Shown: piece after piece, positions 60,090-64,000 of the stretch
Numbering within the stretch: position 1 is the first letter of the stretch
Layout of the letters: each line of letters begins with the position of its first letter
From: Agrobacterium vaccinii
GTDB taxonomy: Bacteria; Pseudomonadota; Alphaproteobacteria; Rhizobiales; Rhizobiaceae
Assembly (NCBI RefSeq): GCF_021310995.1
Contig: NZ_CP054151.1
Coordinates: 1,371,001-1,435,000, forward strand
Direction of reading: 5' to 3'
Length of the DNA stretch: 64,000 nt
The notes under the pieces: generated by a model
What the model was told of the DNA's origin: nothing
Databases searched by the model: none
What the model saw: the letters and a program-made list of their open reading frames with translations, nothing else
Position numbers and translations under genes: made by a program

Positions 60090-61286
60090 TTATTCCCCAT
60101 CATCTCCCGGCTGCGGGCCATTATAGCGAGCGCGGGGACGGATCAGCTTTTTCTCCTGAAACTGCTCGAAGGCATGGGCCATCCACCCGACGGTGCGTCC
60201 AATCGCAAAGAGGCTCAGTGCCGCGCCGGGTGGAAGTCCGAGGGAACGGCGGATGGCGACGAGTGCGACGTCGATCGTCGGCAGCTTGCCGGTTGTTTCT
60301 GCCATCGTGTCGATCAGCGACTGACGCTTTGCGTCGGGCTGTAGCAGGGGAAGGAGTGCTGCCGCGCGCGGATCGCCATCGGGATAAAGCGGATGGTCAA
60401 AGCCGGGCAGACCGTCGCCACGCCTCAACCGCCGCTCTACCACCGTTGCGGCATCCGATGCCGCGTCGATTTCATCGAACAGGATGTCCACAAGGCTCGT
60501 CATGCCGCCATGTAACGGTCCGCTGAGTGCCGACAGACCGGCATTCAGGCAGGCGCCGAGTGAGGCCCCGGTGGAGGCGACGACCCGCACGGCGAAGGCC
60601 GAGGCGTTCAATTCGTGGTCGGCCAGTAGTACCAGCGTGCGTCGAATGATGTCGGCCCCAACGGCATCCAGCCCCCAAGTGTTTGCGAGATGCAGATGGG
60701 CTGGCTCAGCGCTTGGCGTGCTCGCCGTCGCGGCAGCGGTCATAGCACGCAGCAGTGCAGCAGCGCTTGGCCATAATGTCCTGTTGTCGCGCTGCCATGC
60801 GGTCATTCGTCCTGCTTCTAGCAGTGAAAGCAGAGCCTGACAGCGCTCCGTCAACGGCAAATCCCGCGTCATCTCGATCAGTGACGGATTCCATGAAAAG
60901 GGTCTGACCGTCGCAAACGGATCATGATTGCCGCAGGACCAGAGGCGACGCGCGACATCCTCCAACGACTGGTGCTCGGCAAGCTTTGCCGCGTCCTGTC
61001 CGCGATAAAACAGTCGTCCATACTGAATGAGAGTGATGCCGGATGGCAGCACCGGCAGACCCCAATCCAGCGTCGTCGCCGCCACGTCGCGAGGCTTTCG
61101 ACCGACTGATTTGGTCTTCTTCAGGTGATCGATATCGTGACTGCTGTAGAGGCGCCGTCGCGGGTCGTCGGGTGCAGCCATCGTGCGTACCAGCCCACGG
61201 CTGACATAGGCGTAGAGCGATGCGCGGCTGATGCCGAGGGTTTGGGATGCCGTGTCTGCATCGATGAACTGCTCGTGCTTCGTCAT
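60090..61286 (-). CDS. Citrate synthase homologue with N-terminal helix-turn-helix
   Basis: A 398-residue fusion. Residues about 5-60 read FIDADTASQTLGISRASLYAYVSRGLVRTM and RRRLYSSHDIDHLKK, a MerR/excisionase-type winged helix; the rest is a small-type citrate synthase. Catalytic residues remain: His in LSGPLHGGM, His in GFDHPLYPDGDPRA and Asp in LPTIDVALVA. It may be an enzyme, or a regulator that senses acyl-CoA or oxaloacetate through the synthase fold. It is divergent from a second citrate synthase gene, with TTGATT repeats in the 85-base gap. This family is known in rhizobia but its role is not, as far as I know. Confidence 0.85.
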   Translation of the reverse strand: MTKHEQFIDADTASQTLGISRASLYAYVSRGLVRTMAAPDDPRRRLYSSHDIDHLKKTKSVGRKPRDVAATTLDWGLPVLPSGITLIQYGRLFYRGQDAAKLAEHQSLEDVARRLWSCGNHDPFATVRPFSWNPSLIEMTRDLPLTERCQALLSLLEAGRMTAWQRDNRTLWPSAAALLRAMTAAATASTPSAEPAHLHLANTWGLDAVGADIIRRTLVLLADHELNASAFAVRVVASTGASLGACLNAGLSALSGPLHGGMTSLVDILFDEIDAASDAATVVERRLRRGDGLPGFDHPLYPDGDPRAAALLPLLQPDAKRQSLIDTMAETTGKLPTIDVALVAIRRSLGLPPGAALSLFAIGRTVGWMAHAFEQFQEKKLIRPRARYNGPQPGDDGE

Positions 61287-61297
61287 TTTTCTCGATG

Positions 61298-61335
61298 TTG
61301 ATTAGATGAATCAAGATTGATTATATTGATTCAAT
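61298..61335. promoter_or_regulatory. TTGATT repeats between the two citrate synthase genes
   Basis: A perfect inverted repeat TTGATT-N5-AATCAA is at 61298-61314, followed at 61316-61335 by TTGATT, a second TTGATT and CAAT in mixed orientation. The array sits between divergent starts (61286 and 61372) and is a likely operator for the HTH-citrate synthase fusion. Inferred from symmetry and context. Confidence 0.55.
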
Positions 61336-61371
61336 TATCATTCTTATGGAAGTCAATCCATGAGGATCATC

Positions 61372-62490
61372 ATGAACAATCTATCGAAACTTTCCTCTCC
61401 TTCCGTCACGCTTGAAACAGTCAGCGCCGGCCTCGAGAACGTCGTCGCCGCGCAAACCGTGCTCAGCCACGTTGATGGTGCTGCCGGTCGGCTCGTCGTT
61501 CGCGGTTACGATCTCGACAGGCTGGCTGACCGCAGCTTCGAGGCGGTTCTTGCACTGCTCTGGCGGGGTTTCGCCTCTGGTCCCCGTGACGAGGCCGATA
61601 TCCGCGCGGCACTGGGTCAGGCACGGCTTCGCGCGTTTGAGAAGGTCGAGAGCTTGCTGCCCTCAATTCAAGCGCTGACGCAGGTCGAGGCGCTGCGGCT
61701 TCTCCTGTCGTCTCTCTCGGATGAAGAGCCGGACCACCACCATATCGTCGCTGTTGCGGCTGTTCCGGTCTTTGCCGCTGCCATCGCGCGCGCCCATTTA
61801 GGCAGCAAGCCGATTGTCCCGGACGCCTCGCTTGGCCATGCGGCGGATTTTCTCCGCATGTTGCACGGCCATGAGGTTGCGCCGGAAAAGGTCAGCGCAC
61901 TCGATACCTATCTGGTCACGGTTGCCGATCATGGGCTGAACGCCTCCACCTTCACCGCCCGTATTATCGCGTCGACTAAGGCCGGCATGTTCTCGTCTGT
62001 CATCGGCGGGCTGTGCGCTCTCAAGGGTCCGTTGCATGGTGGTGCGCCGGGTCCGGTGCTGGATATGCTGGATGCCATCGGTGAAGAACACAACATTCAC
62101 TCCTGGTTGAGCGATGCGCTGGCGCGGGGCGAAAGGTTGATGGGGTTCGGCCACCGTATCTATCGCGTTCGCGATCCGCGCGCCGATGTATTAAAGAAGG
62201 CAGTTGCCGCCCTGCGCGATAGCGGCGGACGCATCGGTTTTGCCGAGGCCGTCGAGGAGGAGGCACTGGCGCTACTGGCGGAAAAGAAGCCACTGCGATC
62301 ACTGCAAACCAACGTCGAATTCTATACGGCATTGGTTCTAGAGGCGGTCGGTTTCCCGCGCGAAAGCTTCACCAATGTGTTTGCAGCAGGCCGCATGGCA
62401 GGGTGGACCGCGCATGTGCTGGAGCAGGATGAGGTCGGCAAGCTGATCCGCCCCCAGTCCCGCTATATTGGCCCCATGCCGGACGCTTAA
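61372..62490 (+). CDS. Citrate/2-methylcitrate synthase family protein
   Basis: A 372-residue small-type citrate synthase from ATG 61372 (MNNLSKLSSPSVTLETVSAGLENVVA; GAGGA eight bases upstream; an ATG at 61360 would add four residues). Active-site His residues are in LKGPLHGGAPGP and MGFGHRIYRVRDPRA; where the catalytic Asp normally stands (NVDFYS) this protein has Glu (NVEFYT). FTNVFAAGRMAGWTAHVLEQ is standard. It condenses oxaloacetate or a relative with an acyl-CoA; 2-methylcitrate synthase is possible given propionyl-CoA carboxylase in the same region, but they are 57 kb apart. Divergent from the HTH fusion. Confidence 0.87.
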   Translation: MNNLSKLSSPSVTLETVSAGLENVVAAQTVLSHVDGAAGRLVVRGYDLDRLADRSFEAVLALLWRGFASGPRDEADIRAALGQARLRAFEKVESLLPSIQALTQVEALRLLLSSLSDEEPDHHHIVAVAAVPVFAAAIARAHLGSKPIVPDASLGHAADFLRMLHGHEVAPEKVSALDTYLVTVADHGLNASTFTARIIASTKAGMFSSVIGGLCALKGPLHGGAPGPVLDMLDAIGEEHNIHSWLSDALARGERLMGFGHRIYRVRDPRADVLKKAVAALRDSGGRIGFAEAVEEEALALLAEKKPLRSLQTNVEFYTALVLEAVGFPRESFTNVFAAGRMAGWTAHVLEQDEVGKLIRPQSRYIGPMPDA

Positions 62491-63362
62491 AGCTTGAACA
62501 GCTTGCGCGCGTTTTCCTTGAGGATCAGCGGGCGCACCTCGTCACGGATTTCGATCTTTTCGAAATCGGCCAACCAGCGATCCGGTGTGATCGCTGGCCA
62601 GTCGGAGCCGAACAGCATCTTGTGTTTCAGCAACGTGTTGGCGTACTGCACCAGAATAGGCGGGAAGTATTTCGGAGACCAGCCGGACATGTCGATGTAG
62701 ACGTTCGGCTTGTGGGTCGCCACGGCCAGCGCCTCTTCTTGCCAAGGGAAAGACGGGTGCGCCATGATGATCGGCATGTCGGGAAAGTCCACCGCCACAT
62801 CATCGAGATGAATGGGGTTCGAATATTTCAGCCGCATGCTCATGCCACCACGAAGACCAGCGCCGACACCCGTTTGCCCCGTATGGAACAGGGCTATCGC
62901 ACCTTCCTCCTGAATGGCTTCGTAAAGCGGGTAGGCCATACGATCATTGGGGTAAAAGCCCTGCATCGTCGGGTGAAATTTGAAGCCCTTGACGCCGAAT
63001 TCCCGAACCAGCCGCCGCGCTTCCCGTGCCCCGGTTTTACCCTTGGCAGGGTCGATCGAGGCGAAGGGGATCATGATGTCGCTGTTTTCGGCAGCGATCT
63101 TGGCAACCTCTTCATTGTCGTAGCGTCTGAAGCCCGTTTCGCGTTCGGCATCCACGGGAAAGATCACGCAGCCGATCTTGCGTTCGCGGTAATAGGTCGC
63201 GGTTTCCTGAACCGTTGGTAACATGCCCTGCGCGCCAGCCGGATTTCTGAAATAGCGCGCCATGCCTGCCTGAAACTCATGATATCCGTCGTCGCGCTGG
63301 CAACCGCATGGCTCTTCAGCGTGCGTGTGCACGTCGATGGCGACAAGCTCATCGATGTTCAT
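62487..63362 (-). CDS. Amidohydrolase-family (ACMSD-like) hydrolase or decarboxylase
   Basis: A 291-residue amidohydrolase-2 protein. Metal ligands appear as VHTHAEE near the N-terminus, the His in ALFHTGQTG, MAHPSFPW and the catalytic Asp in LFGSDWPAI. GFKFHPTMQGFYPND is typical of the ACMSD/gamma-resorcylate decarboxylase-like group. It acts in the cytosol, probably on an aromatic-derived acid, in an operon with a MarR regulator and an enoyl-CoA hydratase. It overlaps the convergent citrate synthase stop by four bases. GGGAGGAA precedes its ATG. Confidence 0.83.
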   Translation of the reverse strand: MNIDELVAIDVHTHAEEPCGCQRDDGYHEFQAGMARYFRNPAGAQGMLPTVQETATYYRERKIGCVIFPVDAERETGFRRYDNEEVAKIAAENSDIMIPFASIDPAKGKTGAREARRLVREFGVKGFKFHPTMQGFYPNDRMAYPLYEAIQEEGAIALFHTGQTGVGAGLRGGMSMRLKYSNPIHLDDVAVDFPDMPIIMAHPSFPWQEEALAVATHKPNVYIDMSGWSPKYFPPILVQYANTLLKHKMLFGSDWPAITPDRWLADFEKIEIRDEVRPLILKENARKLFKL

Positions 63363-63387
63363 GATATTCCTCCCATGAAAAACTCGT

Positions 63388-63840
63388 TCAGATACCGATA
63401 AATTTCCGCAACAGCGCCAGCAGTTGCTGCCGTTCCACGTCGCTCAGGGCAGCACCGACGCCTTCCTCATAGGCAAAAAACCACTCGGATGCGGTCTCCG
63501 CTTCCCTTTCACCCTTTTCCGTCAGCGTCAGTTCCACGGCGCGGCGGTCCTCGTCCGGTACCCGGCGCGACAGCAGCCCCTGGTCTTCCAGCGCACGAAT
63601 GAGCTTGGTCATATGGGCGCGCTTGATCATCAGGCTCTGGCCGAGAATACTCTGCCGTATCCCTGGGTTGTTTCTGATAACCCAGAGAACCGAAAACTCG
63701 CCCGGTTTCAGCCCGCGCTCGCCGACCTCGGAGAAGAACTGCTCATAGACCCGCAACTGGGCCAACCGTAGCATGAAGCCGGGCGCTGCGTTCAACCGCT
63801 CCAGATTGACGTTCTCAGGGGTACGAACCAGCGTGTCCAT
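63388..63840 (-). CDS. MarR-family transcriptional regulator
   Basis: A 150-residue MarR protein. The winged helix occupies about 50-110 (GEFSVLWVIRNNPGIRQSILGQSLMIKRAHMTKLIRALEDQGLLSRRVPDEDRRAVELTLT), with the characteristic DRR wing. MarR proteins near CoA-ester pathways often respond to aromatic acids or their CoA esters. It lies between a partial enoyl-CoA hydratase gene (30 bases upstream) and the amidohydrolase (25 bases downstream) and probably controls them. AAGGATGAGAG precedes the ATG. Confidence 0.92.
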   Translation of the reverse strand: MDTLVRTPENVNLERLNAAPGFMLRLAQLRVYEQFFSEVGERGLKPGEFSVLWVIRNNPGIRQSILGQSLMIKRAHMTKLIRALEDQGLLSRRVPDEDRRAVELTLTEKGEREAETASEWFFAYEEGVGAALSDVERQQLLALLRKFIGI

Positions 63841-63870
63841 CTCTCATCCTTGGGGTCTGCGCCGCGAGAA

Positions 63871-64000
63871 CTAGGCCGCGCCGGGTGCTTTTACCTTTGC
63901 GACCCGCTTTTCCAGAAATGCCCGCAGCCGTTCCTCTGCTTCCGGGCTTGTTGCCGTAAACGAAGAAATGAAGGATTCGACGAAAAGGCCATCTTCCTTT
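63871..64000 (-). CDS. Enoyl-CoA hydratase/isomerase family protein, C-terminal end only
   Basis: The reverse strand from the window edge to a TAG at 63871 encodes KEDGLFVESFISSF, then TATSPEAEERLRAFLEKRV and a short AKVKAPGAA tail. The (S/T)xEAxEGxxAFLEKR pattern at the extreme C-terminus is typical of crotonases. The catalytic part lies outside the window, so the reaction (hydratase, isomerase or hydroxycinnamoyl-CoA hydratase-lyase) is unknown. It is upstream of marR in the same operon. Confidence 0.7.
   Translation of the reverse strand, partial: KEDGLFVESFISSFTATSPEAEERLRAFLEKRVAKVKAPGAA

Noticed and set aside
1..64000. CRISPR array, insertion sequence, prophage, rRNA or origin of replication
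   Set aside because: I looked for regularly spaced repeats, transposase or integrase motifs and rRNA-like conserved blocks and saw none; the only repeats are the tRNA 5' copy and small dyads.

Overview
The window is GC-rich, densely coded and typical of the Rhizobiaceae; Agrobacterium or a close relative fits best. Three things point there: a tRNA-Arg(CCU) gene interrupted by a group I intron (a trait described in Agrobacterium tumefaciens), a type VI secretion (T6SS) locus in the Agrobacterium imp gene order (impA-impN plus a divergent clpV-hcp arm), and a minCDE operon in the same region. In A. tumefaciens C58 minCDE and imp both lie on the secondary (linear) chromosome, so a secondary replicon is plausible here, but that is inference. 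I see no insertion sequence, prophage, CRISPR array or rRNA.

Layout. 1-6.5 kb: the 5' part of a D-amino-acid aminotransferase gene, propionyl-CoA carboxylase (pccB-pccA), and a three-gene amino-acid (cystine-like) ABC importer, all on the minus strand. 6.5-8.7 kb: minCDE with a perfect TTAA-N7-TTAA CtrA-type box in its promoter region. 8.7-10.9 kb: a fosmidomycin-resistance-type MFS exporter divergent from a cupin-AraC regulator. 10.9-14.3 kb: choline-O-sulfate use (LysR regulator divergent from choX-betC). 14.4-14.9 kb: a degenerate 5' copy of a tRNA followed by the intron-containing tRNA-Arg(CCU). 15.0-17.5 kb: a PNPOx-like stress protein, an orphan protein and a Wza/ExoF-type export lipoprotein.

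17.5-41.7 kb is the T6SS. Transcribed leftward: tssA, tssB, tssC (impC), a second tssC (impD), tagJ (impE), tssE, tssF, tssG, fha, tssK, tssL, tssM, a 14-codon mini-ORF, tagF-pppA and ppkA. Transcribed rightward: clpV, hcp, then two genes I do not recognise: a 356-residue soluble-looking protein with a central hydrophobic segment, and a lipoprotein with Asp at +2 after the lipobox Cys. This pair sits where Agrobacterium carries hcp-linked effector and immunity genes and is the best candidate for an undescribed system here. No vgrG, PAAR or classical tssJ is present in the window. The kinase PpkA, the phosphatase fusion TagF-PppA, the phosphothreonine reader Fha and a TssL with Thr14 together make a complete phosphorylation switch for assembly.

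41.7-48.6 kb: a leftward carbohydrate uptake and catabolism operon (DapA-like aldolase, GntR regulator, Tat-type binding protein, two permeases, UgpC/MalK ATPase, PfkB kinase). 48.9-51.6 kb: an FtsK translocase without the N-terminal membrane domain, ended by a strong bidirectional terminator. 51.6-59.0 kb: signalling and surface genes (a GGDEF-EAL protein, a PhcB-like methyltransferase with a second CtrA-type box, an AllE-like bicupin, a duplicated-sensor diguanylate cyclase, an RTX-GH16 glycanase). 59.2-64 kb: a fumarylpyruvate/2-keto-pentenoate hydratase-like enzyme, two divergent citrate synthase homologues (one fused to a helix-turn-helix), and an amidohydrolase-marR-enoyl-CoA hydratase operon cut by the window edge.
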